From NCBI GenBank assembly GCA_965206445.1, contig CBDBJR010000002.1, forward strand, positions 1,612,001 to 1,676,000: a DNA stretch of 64,000 nucleotides, read 5' to 3'. A program made the translations under genes and the position numbers. The stretch is from CBDBJR01 sp965206445. GTDB lineage: Bacteria; Pseudomonadota; Gammaproteobacteria; Arenicellales; Poriferihabitantaceae. Under the pieces are notes generated by a model that saw only the letters and a list, made by a program, of their open reading frames with translations, did no database searches and was not told the origin of the DNA. Each line of letters starts with the position of its first letter. Within the stretch, counting starts at the first letter, position 1. Shown in pieces: positions 26,193 to 35,507 of this stretch.

Positions 26193-26720
26193 TTATTTTT
26201 CGGTTAGTCGGGGCATCATCTCGACCAGGTTGCAGGGTCGAGTTCGATAATCGAGTTGATGTACAATCAGCTTGTCCCAGGCGAGTTTGCAGGCGCCGGG
26301 TGAGCCGGGCAGGACGAATACATAAGTGCCGTTGGCGACCCCCGCCAGAGCGCGGGATTGCAGCGTCGAGGTGCCAATGTCGTCCCAGGAAAGCAGGCGA
26401 AACATTTCGCCAAACCCGTTCAGGGTTTTGTCCAGCAGCGGCTCGATGGCTTCGGGCGTGCCGTCGCGACCGCTGACACCGGTGCCGCCGGTGGTGATGA
26501 TGGTCTGAATATCCGGGGCCGCGATCCATTTGGCCACGACGGCGCGGATCTGATAAATATCATCCGCGACGATGCCTTTTTCGGCCAGTGTGTGGCCGGC
26601 CTCGCCCAGGCGCCGGGCCAGCGTTTTACCGGACCGGTCGGTCGCTTCGGTCCGGCTGTCGGAGACGGTTAACAGCGCAATGCTGACCGGGATAAGGCTG
26701 CGTTGGTGGTCGGTAGTCAC
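26193..26720 (-). CDS. moaB: Molybdenum cofactor biosynthesis protein B
   Basis: 175 residues of the MoaB/Mog family: IALLTVSDSRTEATDRSG at the N-terminus, IITTGGTGVSGRDGTPEAI for the pterin-binding loop, and LPGSPGACKLAWDKLI near the end. It binds or adenylates molybdopterin in cofactor assembly. It diverges from moaDE across 191 bp, so the three Mo-cofactor genes sit together. Other moa, mog and moe genes are outside the window. Confidence 0.93.
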   Translation of the reverse strand: MTTDHQRSLIPVSIALLTVSDSRTEATDRSGKTLARRLGEAGHTLAEKGIVADDIYQIRAVVAKWIAAPDIQTIITTGGTGVSGRDGTPEAIEPLLDKTLNGFGEMFRLLSWDDIGTSTLQSRALAGVANGTYVFVLPGSPGACKLAWDKLIVHQLDYRTRPCNLVEMMPRLTEK

Positions 26721-26911
26721 AGGACGGGACGGGTTGCGGCGGGTCTGGCCGCCTCAATCGGGTTGCTCGAATAGTAACGTGATTTTGCCGCTGATGCCAG
26801 CGGTAATGCCGCGGATTCGAGCGCATCGGCGGCGATGTTCGATCGACCGCATGGTTTAATAGCCGTTTGCCGGTCGGGTTGGTTGCAATGGGTTGCGGAG
26901 GTAAAAACAGC

Positions 26912-27142
26912 GTGAGTGTGACGGTAAAATGTTTCGCCAGCCTGCGTGAACAGGTGGGGTTCGAGCAGCGTGAGTTTGAGTTTGCTGAAAATATGACCGT
27001 GGCCGGTTTGTGGCGGCAGATCAGCAGCCAGCCGCCGCCACCCAATTTGTTGTGCGCCTGCAATCTGGGGTATGTGGATTTTGCACATGCGGTGTGTGAT
27101 GGTGACGAGGTGGCTTTTTTCCCACCGGTAACCGGCGGCTAG
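26912..27142 (+). CDS. moaD: Molybdopterin synthase sulfur carrier subunit
   Basis: A 76-residue ubiquitin-fold protein ending in the required Gly-Gly (PPVTGG), which is thiocarboxylated to donate sulfur to precursor Z. I chose the GTG at 26912 because GGAGG at 26897-26901 sits 10 bases upstream and the product then begins VSVTVKCFASLREQVG, as MoaD proteins do. An in-frame ATG at 26888 would put extra residues without a family match in front. It is 2 bp from moaE. Confidence 0.9.
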   Translation: MSVTVKCFASLREQVGFEQREFEFAENMTVAGLWRQISSQPPPPNLLCACNLGYVDFAHAVCDGDEVAFFPPVTGG

Positions 27143-27144
27143 GC

Positions 27145-27585
27145 ATGAAGATACAGCTCCATAGCCGCGGCTATGACCCGTGGCGGGAATTGTCGGCCTA
27201 TCAGGCCCGCTCCGACGCGCTGGCGCCGGGCAGCTTTGGCGCCTGCGCCAGTTTTGTCGGCACGATGCGGGATTTCAGCGGCGGCGAGGCCGTGACCGCG
27301 ATGGTGATCGAGCATTACCCGGCGATGACCGAAAAACAATTGTCCGCATTGGCGACGGCGGCGATGCAACAACATGCGCTGCTGGATCTGCTGCTGCTGC
27401 ACCGGGTCGGCCGGGTTTATCCGAATGATCCGATTGTGTTGGTGGCGGCGTGGTCAGCGCATCGTCGCGCGGCGTTTGATGCCTGCCGCGAAGTGATGAC
27501 CGAGTTGAAAGCGCGGGCGACCTTCTGGAAGCAGGAAACGCGCGCGTCCGGGCCGCGCTGGGTTGACGGCAATACACCGGATTAG
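27145..27585 (+). CDS. moaE: Molybdopterin synthase catalytic subunit
   Basis: 146 residues, the large subunit of molybdopterin synthase. Family marks are GACASFVGTMRDFSGGEAVT, IEHYPAMTEKQLSALA, LLLHRVGRVYPNDPIVLVAA, SAHRRAAFDACREVMTELK, and the catalytic lysines in ELKARATFWKQE. It starts 2 bp after moaD, forming a two-gene operon. Confidence 0.95.
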   Translation: MKIQLHSRGYDPWRELSAYQARSDALAPGSFGACASFVGTMRDFSGGEAVTAMVIEHYPAMTEKQLSALATAAMQQHALLDLLLLHRVGRVYPNDPIVLVAAWSAHRRAAFDACREVMTELKARATFWKQETRASGPRWVDGNTPD

Positions 27586-27591
27586 GCTTGC

Positions 27592-27627
27592 CCGGCGCGG
27601 GTCGCCGCCTGTACCGACGCGCGCCGG
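27592..27627. terminator. Hairpin between convergent moaE and the tlpA-like gene
   Basis: CCGGCGCG at 27592-27599 pairs with CGCGCCGG at 27620-27627 around a 20-base loop. The stem is G+C-rich but there is no T-run, so the role as a shared terminator is tentative. Confidence 0.35.
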
Positions 27628-27634
27628 CGAGTGC

Positions 27635-28147
27635 CTACAGCAGCGGCAGTGTGGCCGCATCCAGTTGCTGCCAGTTGACGGTGCCCAGAAAGCTGGCGGC
27701 AAGGTTACCCTGACGGTCGAATATCGCGGTGAACGGCAGCACCCCCGAGCGCGGCCCGCCCTGGGCGTGTATCAGCTCGCCGCCGCCGCTCAGCACCACC
27801 AGTGACGGGTAGTTCAGCCCAACCTGATCGGAAAAAATGCGGGTATCGTCCAGCAGATCATGGGCAATGCCGACCACCTGCACGCCTTGTTCGCCTCTGC
27901 GTGCCTGGTACTCGATCAGTATCGGTATTTCCCCCAGGCAGGGCGGGCACCAGGTCGCCCAGTGGTTGACCACAACCACCTTGCCCAGCCACTCATCGCC
28001 GCTACGCAGACGCTGGTCAATGTCGGGTAGCTGGATTTGATTCAGCCGGGCCGTCTGCGGCGGTTCCGAGCGGTGTTGGTGTGCGGCAAAATAGCCGCCC
28101 GCCAACGCCGCCAGCAGTACAGCGCAGGCTACCGCCCGGCGCACCAT
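27635..28147 (-). CDS. Periplasmic TlpA/ResA-like thioredoxin
   Basis: 170 residues from the ATG at 28147. One N-terminal hydrophobic segment (about residues 5-20) acts as signal or anchor. A thioredoxin-like domain follows, with the redox motif WATWCPPCLGEIP and the TlpA-type insertion. It would reduce disulfides of periplasmic partners such as apocytochrome c or other thiol proteins. It lies 41 bp downstream of dsbD on the same strand, so DsbD is the likely electron source. Confidence 0.85.
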   Translation of the reverse strand: MVRRAVACAVLLAALAGGYFAAHQHRSEPPQTARLNQIQLPDIDQRLRSGDEWLGKVVVVNHWATWCPPCLGEIPILIEYQARRGEQGVQVVGIAHDLLDDTRIFSDQVGLNYPSLVVLSGGGELIHAQGGPRSGVLPFTAIFDRQGNLAASFLGTVNWQQLDAATLPLL

Positions 28148-28187
28148 CGGTCTGCCGCGGTTCAATTCGGTGGCCACAATCCCGTGT

Positions 28188-30470
28188 TCACAACGATGCC
28201 AGCAGGGCAAGCAAGGCGTCGGCATCGCGATAACCGTAAAAATTCTGCTCGGTCAGCGGCGTACCCCGGCGGTCAAAGAACAGCATCGCCGGGGGGCCAA
28301 ACACGCCCAGGCGTCGCTTGAGCGCCTTGCCGTCGGCGTCATTGGGGTCAGTCAAATCGATTTGCAGCGCGATGAATTGACGGCGGATTTTCTCCCTGAC
28401 CAACGGATGCCGGAACGTGGTTTCTTCCATTGCCACGCAGTCGGTACACCAGTCGGCGTAGAAATCGATCAGCACGTAGCGGTTTTCCCGCCGGCCCCGG
28501 TCAAGCTGCCGGTTTAGCTCTGCTACAGTGCCGATGCGGGTCAGCAGCGGTGCGGTGGCGTCGACCGGCGCAACGGATGTGCTGTTGCCGCTGAACAAGC
28601 CGGGCGGCAGCGGCCTGAACAGGTCGCGCTGGCCGAAAAAACCGCCGATCAACATGACCGTACCCCAGATCAGCAGCAGCGTGGCAACCCCTTTGTTCAG
28701 CCGCCGCCAGCCGTCGGCCTGTTCCGCCAGGCGGGTAGTGGCGCCCATATAAACGCCGACCAGAATCAAAAAACCGCCCCAGAGCAGCCCCACCGGCACT
28801 GCCGGCAGGGCTTGCAGCAGATAGAGGGCGACGCCGATGAGCAGGACGCCAAAAACCCGATTGACCCGCTCCGACCACTGACCGCCACGCGGCAGAAAAT
28901 GCCCGGCGCCCAGCCCAAACAGCACCAGCGGCAGGCCCATGCCGAGCGCCAGCAGCAGCATCAGAGTCGCGCCTAAAACGGCATCCCCTTTGAGCATCGC
29001 GATGCTCAGGAAGGAAATCAACACCGGCGATACACAGGCGCCGACAATCAGTGCGCTGGCCAGCCCGAGCAGGAATACCAGCGGCGCAGTGCCGCGCAAA
29101 TCGCGGCTCCGGCGGGCAATCAGGGTCTGCACCCGGGCCGGCATCTGTAGACGAAACAGCCCAAACAGCGACAACGCCATCAGCACCAGAATGGCGCACA
29201 AAATGCCAATCGCCCAGGGGGTTTGAAAATACGCCTGCAATTGCTCCCCGGTGGCGCCGGCAATCGCCCCCATCGCGGCATACGTGGCCGCGGTACCGGC
29301 GACATAGATCGCCGCCAGCAGCCCGCCGCGGCGTTTGCTCAGATTGGCCCCCTGACCGGCAATCACACTCGACAGAATCGGTATCATCGGCAGCACACAC
29401 GGGGTAAAAGCCAGCGCAATCCCGGCCAGCAGGGCGCCGACAAACAGCCAGGCGGCCGGCGTCTGCCGGGTCGGTTTGAACAAGCGGATTGCCGCTGCGG
29501 CGCTGTTCGGCCCGGGCAATTCAGCGGCGCTGGCCGAGGAAATCAATTCCGGCAGGGCCAGGGTGAAGGTTTGCTGCACCGGGGCATAGCAGATGCGGTC
29601 TTCCGCACAGCCCTGGTAGCGGGCGGTCAGCTGCATTTGGGTCGCGCCAGGGTGTGGGCGAATCAGCGTAAGCGGGAGGCGAAAATCATGCCTGAATACG
29701 CGCGTCTGGCCAAAATTCGGGTCGGTTTTCTGTTCGCCGGGCGGCAGTGTCAGGGGCGTGATGCGCACCGCACCGTGACTCTCGAAGGCAATTTTGTCGC
29801 GGTACAGATAATACCCCGGCGTAATATGGAAGGCCGCGGTCAGCCGGTTTCCGGTAATGCTGTCGATCGATAGACTAAAGGCGTCATCAACCTCGAGAAA
29901 ATCAGCCGGCGGCAGCCCGGCGGAGAGCAGCGCGCGCAGCTGATCGGCCGACGCGAGCGGGTTCAGCCGGCCCTGCCCTGTGACCTCGCCGGGCACCGGG
30001 TTGAACCCGGGCGCGGTCGGCAACTCCGACGGCAGGCTGACGCGGTAGGTGATCGGCGGATAGCAGACCCCCACCGGCTGATTGCAGCCCTGGCCGCGTG
30101 CAATCAGCGTAAAGCGGCTGCCCGCCTGATATTCTACCGGGATGCTAAAATCCAGCCGATGCTTGAAGACGGCCAAATCGGCGGCCTGTCCGGTCAATAT
30201 GCTGTCTTTTATCGTTTCCCCCGGCGGCAGCTCGAGGGCGCCAACCTGACGCACCTCGCCGTCGAATTCGACCTGGATTTTGTCGCGATAGAGGTAATAG
30301 CCGTCGGCAATGGTCCACCTGACGCGCACCTGATTGCCGTCAAGCCGGGCGTCAAATGCAAACGCCTGCTCGGCCGGCAGCAACTCATCGGTGTTGCCGA
30401 CCTGATTCAGCGACAGGAACATCAGAAAAATCAGGAGGTGGCGTGACCAGTGTATCTGCAATGTAAACAT
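28188..30470 (-). CDS. dsbD: Thiol:disulfide interchange protein DsbD with duplicated N-terminal domain
   Basis: 760 residues, about 200 longer than E. coli DsbD. A signal peptide (about 1-27) is followed by two nDsbD-type immunoglobulin-like domains, each with its own cysteine pair (RGQGCNQPVGVCYPP in the first, YQGCAEDRICYAP in the second). Next is a membrane domain of about eight helices with the redox cysteines (LAFTPCVLPMIP and GACVSPVLISF), and a C-terminal thioredoxin domain with YADWCTDC. DsbD carries electrons from cytosolic thioredoxin to periplasmic DsbC and TlpA-like proteins. The tandem N-terminal domain may allow two kinds of partner. The tlpA-like gene follows. Confidence 0.93.
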   Translation of the reverse strand: MFTLQIHWSRHLLIFLMFLSLNQVGNTDELLPAEQAFAFDARLDGNQVRVRWTIADGYYLYRDKIQVEFDGEVRQVGALELPPGETIKDSILTGQAADLAVFKHRLDFSIPVEYQAGSRFTLIARGQGCNQPVGVCYPPITYRVSLPSELPTAPGFNPVPGEVTGQGRLNPLASADQLRALLSAGLPPADFLEVDDAFSLSIDSITGNRLTAAFHITPGYYLYRDKIAFESHGAVRITPLTLPPGEQKTDPNFGQTRVFRHDFRLPLTLIRPHPGATQMQLTARYQGCAEDRICYAPVQQTFTLALPELISSASAAELPGPNSAAAAIRLFKPTRQTPAAWLFVGALLAGIALAFTPCVLPMIPILSSVIAGQGANLSKRRGGLLAAIYVAGTAATYAAMGAIAGATGEQLQAYFQTPWAIGILCAILVLMALSLFGLFRLQMPARVQTLIARRSRDLRGTAPLVFLLGLASALIVGACVSPVLISFLSIAMLKGDAVLGATLMLLLALGMGLPLVLFGLGAGHFLPRGGQWSERVNRVFGVLLIGVALYLLQALPAVPVGLLWGGFLILVGVYMGATTRLAEQADGWRRLNKGVATLLLIWGTVMLIGGFFGQRDLFRPLPPGLFSGNSTSVAPVDATAPLLTRIGTVAELNRQLDRGRRENRYVLIDFYADWCTDCVAMEETTFRHPLVREKIRRQFIALQIDLTDPNDADGKALKRRLGVFGPPAMLFFDRRGTPLTEQNFYGYRDADALLALLASL

Positions 30471-30808
30471 TCCGGGTTAAATAGCGAGGGGACGTTGGGA
30501 GCCAACCACGGTATACCGGCAGCAACCGGCGCAACCCGCCGATTTGCCTGCGGTTGGGTGCGTATTATGACCATGAAGCCGGTGGTTGGTTCTGATTTGC
30601 GCCGAAAGCCCGGTTTGCCTGGGCTGGGCACAGGGCAATTATAATACAGTAATGCGCCTGAGACGGGGCCGCGCTTGTCGGCTCGCCGGGCCCTGCAATC
30701 GGTATGCCGGCCATTTTTTTTATATATTTGAATTTATCGATCTGGCCTCCATAACACCGCATACTAGGTCAATATACGAGGACACTCGCTATCGATGGGT
30801 AACGCGCT
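30471..30808. other. Divergent intergenic region between dsbD and fxsA
   Basis: No gene is supported. The region is A+T-rich at about 30705-30790 (TTTTTTTTATATATTTGAAT near 30714), where the fxsA promoter probably lies. I see no hairpin or operator that I can name. Confidence 0.4.
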
Positions 30809-31273
30809 ATGAAAATTCTGTTTGGTCTGTTTTTTATTCTGCCGCTGGTCGAGATTTATTTTTTGATCCGGGTGGGCACTCTGGTGGGCTCGGGCACCAC
30901 TATCCTGCTGGTGGTGCTGACGGCGCTGCTGGGGGCCTGCCTGGTCCGGTTGCAGGGGCTCAGCACGGTCGGACGGGTGCGCTCGCGGATGGCAGCAGGA
31001 CAATTGCCGGCGCTGGAGCTGATCGAGGGGCTGCTGCTGTTTGTCGCCGGTGCGCTGCTGCTGACGCCGGGGTTTTTTACCGATGCCTGCGGTTTTGTGT
31101 TGTTGATTCCGCCGCTGCGCCGCCGGCTCATCCGCACGTATCTGCATCACCGGGGGTGGCGCAGCGCCGGGCAGGCAGACTACGCCGCCACCTTTGTCTC
31201 GCTCGGCTCACCGCCCCCGCCCCCACCCCCGACCAAAAGGGGCCGGGTGATCGATATCGAGGAGATCGAATAA
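30809..31273 (+). CDS. fxsA: FxsA family membrane protein
   Basis: 154 residues. Four hydrophobic segments fit FxsA, an inner-membrane protein; the start KILFGLFFILPLVEIYFLIRVG and the middle LLTPGFFTDACGFVLLIPPLR are diagnostic. In E. coli its overproduction relieves exclusion of phage T7 by F plasmid PifA; its normal role is unclear. The C-terminus has a run of prolines. It is followed by groESL, as in many gammaproteobacteria. Confidence 0.88.
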   Translation: MKILFGLFFILPLVEIYFLIRVGTLVGSGTTILLVVLTALLGACLVRLQGLSTVGRVRSRMAAGQLPALELIEGLLLFVAGALLLTPGFFTDACGFVLLIPPLRRRLIRTYLHHRGWRSAGQADYAATFVSLGSPPPPPPPTKRGRVIDIEEIE

Positions 31274-31384
31274 AAATATCCCGAACCATGCGGGCCGGCG
31301 GCGTACAACAACCCTGAAAACCCGCCGGCGACGCCGCATACGGCGAAAAACCCGTATTCGACGCGATTTTTTTTCTCGCGCCTA

Positions 31385-31412
31385 TTGATTTTTGAATTTC
31401 AATCCCTACTAT
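31385..31412 (+). promoter_or_regulatory. Candidate sigma-70 promoter of groESL
   Basis: TTGATT at 31385-31390 and TACTAT at 31407-31412 are 16 bp apart, each with four of six consensus bases. The -10 box touches the CIRCE operator, so HrcA bound there would block transcription start. Confidence 0.5.
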
Positions 31413-31438
31413 TAGCACTCGGTTTAAGTGAGTGCTAG
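31412..31438 (+). promoter_or_regulatory. CIRCE operator (HrcA binding site)
   Basis: TTAGCACTC at 31412-31420, nine bases, then GAGTGCTAG at 31430-31438. Only the last base departs from the CIRCE consensus TTAGCACTC-N9-GAGTGCTAA. It lies 124 bp upstream of groES and implies HrcA repression of groESL. Confidence 0.92.
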
Positions 31439-31561
31439 TAATTCTGTTCCAGTACGATATTGGCACCCCGTTTGGACGTCGTTGGTTGATTCGACTACAG
31501 CGAAACCTTTTGCATTTCAACTGTTTTTCAATTTCTTTTTTTTTAACTAGGAGTATTAGCA

Positions 31562-31849
31562 ATGAATATCCGTCCGTTGCATGACCGCGTCGTGGTTCGA
31601 CGTGTCGAAGACGAGCGTACCAGCCCCGGTGGCATCGTGATTCCCGATTCTGCCGCTGAAAAGCCGATGCAGGGTGAGATTCTGGCTGTTGGCAAGGGCA
31701 AGGTTCTGGACAATGGCGAACAACGCGGCCTGGACGTCAAAGTTGGCGACAAGGTGCTGTTTGGCAAGTATTCCGGTACCGAAGTCAAAATTTCAGGCGA
31801 AGAAGTGCTCGTGATGCGTGAAGACGACATCATGGGCGTGATTGAGTAA
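31562..31849 (+). CDS. groES: Co-chaperonin GroES
   Basis: 95 residues, the seven-subunit lid of the GroEL chamber. MNIRPLHDRVVVRRVEDE at the start, the mobile loop ERTSPGGIVIPDSAAEKP and KVLFGKYSGTEVKISGEE are typical. A good AGGAG lies ahead of the ATG. It forms an operon with groEL, 55 bp downstream, and is under the CIRCE element. Confidence 0.98.
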   Translation: MNIRPLHDRVVVRRVEDERTSPGGIVIPDSAAEKPMQGEILAVGKGKVLDNGEQRGLDVKVGDKVLFGKYSGTEVKISGEEVLVMREDDIMGVIE

Positions 31850-31904
31850 ATTCGGCAAAATCTATCCGAAATCCACCTTACATAATCTTGAGGATTAACA
31901 AACA

Positions 31905-33557
31905 ATGGCAGCTAAAGAAGTAGTATTTGGTGAAAACGCACGGGCACGCATGATGCGAGGCGTCAACGTCCTGTCCGACGCGGTTCGAGTAACCCTTGGC
32001 CCTAAAGGCCGCAATGTGGTACTGGATAAATCTTTTGGTGCACCGACCGTCACGAAAGACGGTGTGTCGGTGGCGAAAGAGATTGAATTGAAGGACAAGC
32101 TGGAAAACATGGGTGCCCAGATGGTGAAGGAAGTGGCGTCCAAAACCTCCGATGTGGCCGGTGACGGTACGACTACCGCTACCGTTCTGGCGCAGGCGAT
32201 GATGCGCGAGGGCTTCAAGGCGGTTGCCGCCGGCATGAATCCGATGGATCTGAAGCGCGGGATTGACAAAGCCGTTATCGCGGCGATCGTCGAGCTGAAA
32301 AAGCTGTCCCGGCCCTGCTCCGAGCATAAGGAAATCGCCCAGGTTGGCACCGTATCCGCCAATGCCGATAACAGCATCGGCGACATCATCGCCGAAGCGA
32401 TGGGGAAAGTCGGCAAGGAAGGGGTGATTACCGTTGAGGAGGGCAATGCGCTGGAAAATGAGCTGGAAGTGGTCGAAGGCATGCAGTTTGACCGCGGCTA
32501 TCTGTCGCCTTACTTCGTCAATAACCAGGAAAGCATGAGCGTGGAGCTGGAAAACCCGTTTATCCTGATTTATGAGAAGAAGATCTCCAGTATCCGTGAT
32601 TTATTGCCCATCCTCGAGGCGGTGGCCAAATCCAGCCGTCCGTTGCTGGTGGTGGCTGAAGATGTTGACGGTGAAGCGCTGGCGACCCTGGTGGTCAACA
32701 ATATCCGCGGCATCGTCAAGGTCTGTGCCGTCAAGGCGCCCGGTTTCGGCGATCGTCGCAAAGCCATGCTGCAGGACATTGCGATCCTGACCAGCGGCCA
32801 GGTGATCAGCGAAGAAGTCGGCATGAGCCTGGAGAATACGACGCTGGACGATCTCGGTTCGGCAAAGCGTATTCAGATCAGCAAGGAAAACACCACGATT
32901 ATCGATGGTGCCGGGTCGAGCGGCGAGATTGAAGCGCGCGTCAGCCAGATTCGGGCGCAGATTGAAGAGGCGACCTCCGACTATGACCGCGAGAAAATGC
33001 AGGAGCGGGTGGCCAAACTGGCCGGCGGTGTTGCCGTGATCAAGGTGGGTGCCGCGACCGAAGTGGAAATGAAGGAGAAAAAAGCCCGGGTCGAGGATGC
33101 GTTGCATGCGACTCGTGCGGCAGTTGAAGAGGGCGTGGTGCCCGGCGGCGGTTCGGCGCTGGTACGCACTATTCCCGCTGTCTCCAAGGTCTCGGGTAAC
33201 AATCCGGATCAGGACATGGGGATTAAAATCGTCCTGCGCTCGCTGGAAGATCCGCTGCGTCAGATTGTCACCAATGCGGGCGACGATGCGTCGGTTGTGC
33301 TCAACAACGTGGCGGCGAAAAAAGGCGCCTACGGGTACAATGCCGGCAACGGTGAGTACGGTGATATGATCGAAATGGGGATACTGGATCCAACCAAGGT
33401 AACCCGCAATGCGCTGCAAAATGCGGCTTCGATCGCCGGGCTGATGATTACCACGGAAGCCATGATTGCCGAGATGCCGGAAGACAAGCCGGCCGCCCCG
33501 GCAATGCCGGATATGGGCGGCATGGGTGGCATGGGCGGCATGGGTGGCATGATGTAA
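31905..33557 (+). CDS. groEL: Chaperonin GroEL
   Basis: 550 residues, the ATP-driven chaperonin that folds proteins with GroES. It shows AAKEVVFGENARARMMRGVN, the ATP site VAGDGTTTATVLAQAM, EGVVPGGGSALVR and the Gly-Met tail (MGGMGGMGGMM). TTGAGGATT ahead of the ATG serves as ribosome binding site. It is the last gene of the groESL operon, closed by a hairpin 29 bp after the stop. Confidence 0.98.
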   Translation: MAAKEVVFGENARARMMRGVNVLSDAVRVTLGPKGRNVVLDKSFGAPTVTKDGVSVAKEIELKDKLENMGAQMVKEVASKTSDVAGDGTTTATVLAQAMMREGFKAVAAGMNPMDLKRGIDKAVIAAIVELKKLSRPCSEHKEIAQVGTVSANADNSIGDIIAEAMGKVGKEGVITVEEGNALENELEVVEGMQFDRGYLSPYFVNNQESMSVELENPFILIYEKKISSIRDLLPILEAVAKSSRPLLVVAEDVDGEALATLVVNNIRGIVKVCAVKAPGFGDRRKAMLQDIAILTSGQVISEEVGMSLENTTLDDLGSAKRIQISKENTTIIDGAGSSGEIEARVSQIRAQIEEATSDYDREKMQERVAKLAGGVAVIKVGAATEVEMKEKKARVEDALHATRAAVEEGVVPGGGSALVRTIPAVSKVSGNNPDQDMGIKIVLRSLEDPLRQIVTNAGDDASVVLNNVAAKKGAYGYNAGNGEYGDMIEMGILDPTKVTRNALQNAASIAGLMITTEAMIAEMPEDKPAAPAMPDMGGMGGMGGMGGMM

Positions 33558-33585
33558 GCATCGCTGCTATTCGATGTGCGGTTAG

Positions 33586-33612
33586 CGAAAGGCCTCTTAT
33601 TGGGGCCTTTCG
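33586..33612 (+). terminator. groESL terminator hairpin
   Basis: CGAAAGGCC at 33586-33594 pairs with GGCCTTTCG at 33604-33612 around a 9-base loop. It lies just after groEL. A weakly T-rich stretch follows. Confidence 0.7.
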
Positions 33613-33912
33613 TCATTTATGGAGCGGATAAACCGCCTGTTAACGTTACCGAGGTCGGGTGTGCTTTTGGGCGGCGGTGCCGGTCGTACATTGTATTGGC
33701 GACCGGAGCAGGGCAAAATAGTCGCCGTCAGTGGTGGTCAAACGAGGGCCGACGCCGGATAATGGGCCTGCTGGCAAAGCCGTGCGCCTGAGCGCACGCA
33801 ATCATGCACCGGTCAACCGCGCAGGCGGGCACCTGAAAGAGGGCTACATGCACAATCTGTACATGCACAATCTGAATGTCGCGCCGAGCAGGGCGCCTGC
33901 GCGAGGCCGCTG
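33613..33912. other. Intergenic between groEL and the mttB-like gene
   Basis: No gene is supported. There is a 15-bp tandem duplication (TACATGCACAATCTG twice, about 33845-33874) shortly before the mttB-like start. I see no clear promoter. Confidence 0.4.
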
Positions 33913-35466
33913 ATGGGCCGCCCCACCGGTCGCCGCGGGCGGCACAGCCACACCGGCGCCAAGCCGGGCCTGATGCAGCTCGAGCGTAGCGCACTGCAAA
34001 GCCCCTTTGCACCGGTGGAACCGCTCGATGAAGAACAGCTCGAGCAGATACATCTGGCGTCACTCCAGATTCTACAGCGGTACGGCATCCAGGTGCTGGG
34101 CGCGCAGGCGCTGGCGCTGTTTCGTCAGGCGGGCGCCGACGTCGATGCGGACGGGATGGTGCGCATGGAGCCGGAGCTGGTGCTGCAAACCATCGCTACC
34201 GCCCCGTCTGAATTTACGCTGACCCCGCGCAACCCCGGCAACGCGCTTCGCTGCGGCGGCAATGCCATCAATTTTGGCCTGGTATCCGGCCCGCCCAATG
34301 TGCATGACTGCGTGCAGGGCCGGCGGCCCGGCAATATTGCCGATTACCGCAAGCTGATCACGCTGGGGCAGTTTTTCAATGTGATTCACTTTTTTGGCAA
34401 TCAGGCGCTCTCGCCGATCGATTTGCCGGTCAATACCCGCCACCTCGACACCACGCTGGACAATCTGACCCTCAGTGACAAAGTCTTTTTTGCCACCGGC
34501 ATCGGCGGCGGGCGGGCGCGTGACGCCGTCGAAATGTGCGCGATTGCGCGCGGCTTGAGCTTGCAGCAAATGCCGGAGCATCCGACCGTGCTGACCAATA
34601 TCAATATCAATTCGCCGCGCAAACTGGATGATTCGATGGCCTACGGGGCGATGCAGATGGCCATGCTGGGGCAGGCGGTCTCGGTCACGCCGTTTACGTT
34701 GATGGGCGCAATGACGCCGACCACGATGGCCGCCGCGCTGGCCCAGCAAAATGCCGAGGCGCTGCTGGGGATTACGCTGGTGCAGCTGGTTCGCCCCGGC
34801 GCGCCGGTGGTCTATGGCGGGTTTACCTCGAATGTGGATATGCATTCGGGTGCACCCGCATTCGGCACGCCGGAGAACACGCTGGCCAACATGGCCGGCG
34901 GTCAGCTGGCGCGCAAATACCGCTTGCCGTACCGCACCAGCGCCTGCAATGCGTCCAATGCGGTCGATTGTCAGGCCACCTGGGAGACGCAGATGTCGCT
35001 GTGGGGCGCAGTCATGGGGCATGGAAATTTGATCTACCATGCCGCCGGCTGGCTGGAAGGCGGCCTGGTGGCCTCATTTGAAAAAACCGTGCTCGACTGT
35101 GAGATGCTGCAAAATATGGGTTATCTGCTGCGGCCACTGCGCGTAGACGCGGACGAGCTGGCGCTGGACGCCATTGCCGAGGTGCAGCCGGGCGGGCATT
35201 TCTTCGGCTGCGAACACACCATGCAGCGCTATAAAACCGCCTTTTATCAGCCGTTTATGAGCGACTGGCAGAACTATCAGAACTGGCAGTTGGCGGGCGC
35301 CAAAGATGCCACGATGCGCGCCACCGAGGTCTGGCAGCAGGTACTGCGCGAGGCCGTCCCGCCGCCGGTCGATGCGGCGATACGCGAGGAGTTGGAAGCC
35401 TACATCCGGCGGCGCAAAGAAGTGCTGCAACGCAACGAGCCGGTATTAGAGCCATGCCCGCTGTGA
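33913..35466 (+). CDS. MttB-superfamily (trimethylamine methyltransferase-like, non-pyrrolysine) protein
   Basis: 517 residues of the MttB family, corrinoid-dependent methyltransferases acting on quaternary or tertiary amines. There is no in-frame amber codon, so this is the non-pyrrolysine branch, of which glycine betaine methyltransferase MtgB is the known example. Family-like stretches are IHLASLQILQRYGIQVLG, GGNAINFGLVSGPPNVHD, TPFTLMGAMTPTTMAAAL and PVVYGGFTSNVDMHSGAPAFG. No corrinoid protein gene is nearby. It converges on the TauABC-type importer, which may bring its substrate. Substrate and partner are unknown. Confidence 0.82.
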   Translation: MGRPTGRRGRHSHTGAKPGLMQLERSALQSPFAPVEPLDEEQLEQIHLASLQILQRYGIQVLGAQALALFRQAGADVDADGMVRMEPELVLQTIATAPSEFTLTPRNPGNALRCGGNAINFGLVSGPPNVHDCVQGRRPGNIADYRKLITLGQFFNVIHFFGNQALSPIDLPVNTRHLDTTLDNLTLSDKVFFATGIGGGRARDAVEMCAIARGLSLQQMPEHPTVLTNININSPRKLDDSMAYGAMQMAMLGQAVSVTPFTLMGAMTPTTMAAALAQQNAEALLGITLVQLVRPGAPVVYGGFTSNVDMHSGAPAFGTPENTLANMAGGQLARKYRLPYRTSACNASNAVDCQATWETQMSLWGAVMGHGNLIYHAAGWLEGGLVASFEKTVLDCEMLQNMGYLLRPLRVDADELALDAIAEVQPGGHFFGCEHTMQRYKTAFYQPFMSDWQNYQNWQLAGAKDATMRATEVWQQVLREAVPPPVDAAIREELEAYIRRRKEVLQRNEPVLEPCPL

Positions 35467-35507
35467 CGTGACGGCCGGCCAACCCGCAAACCGACCGAAC
35501 AGGGCAA

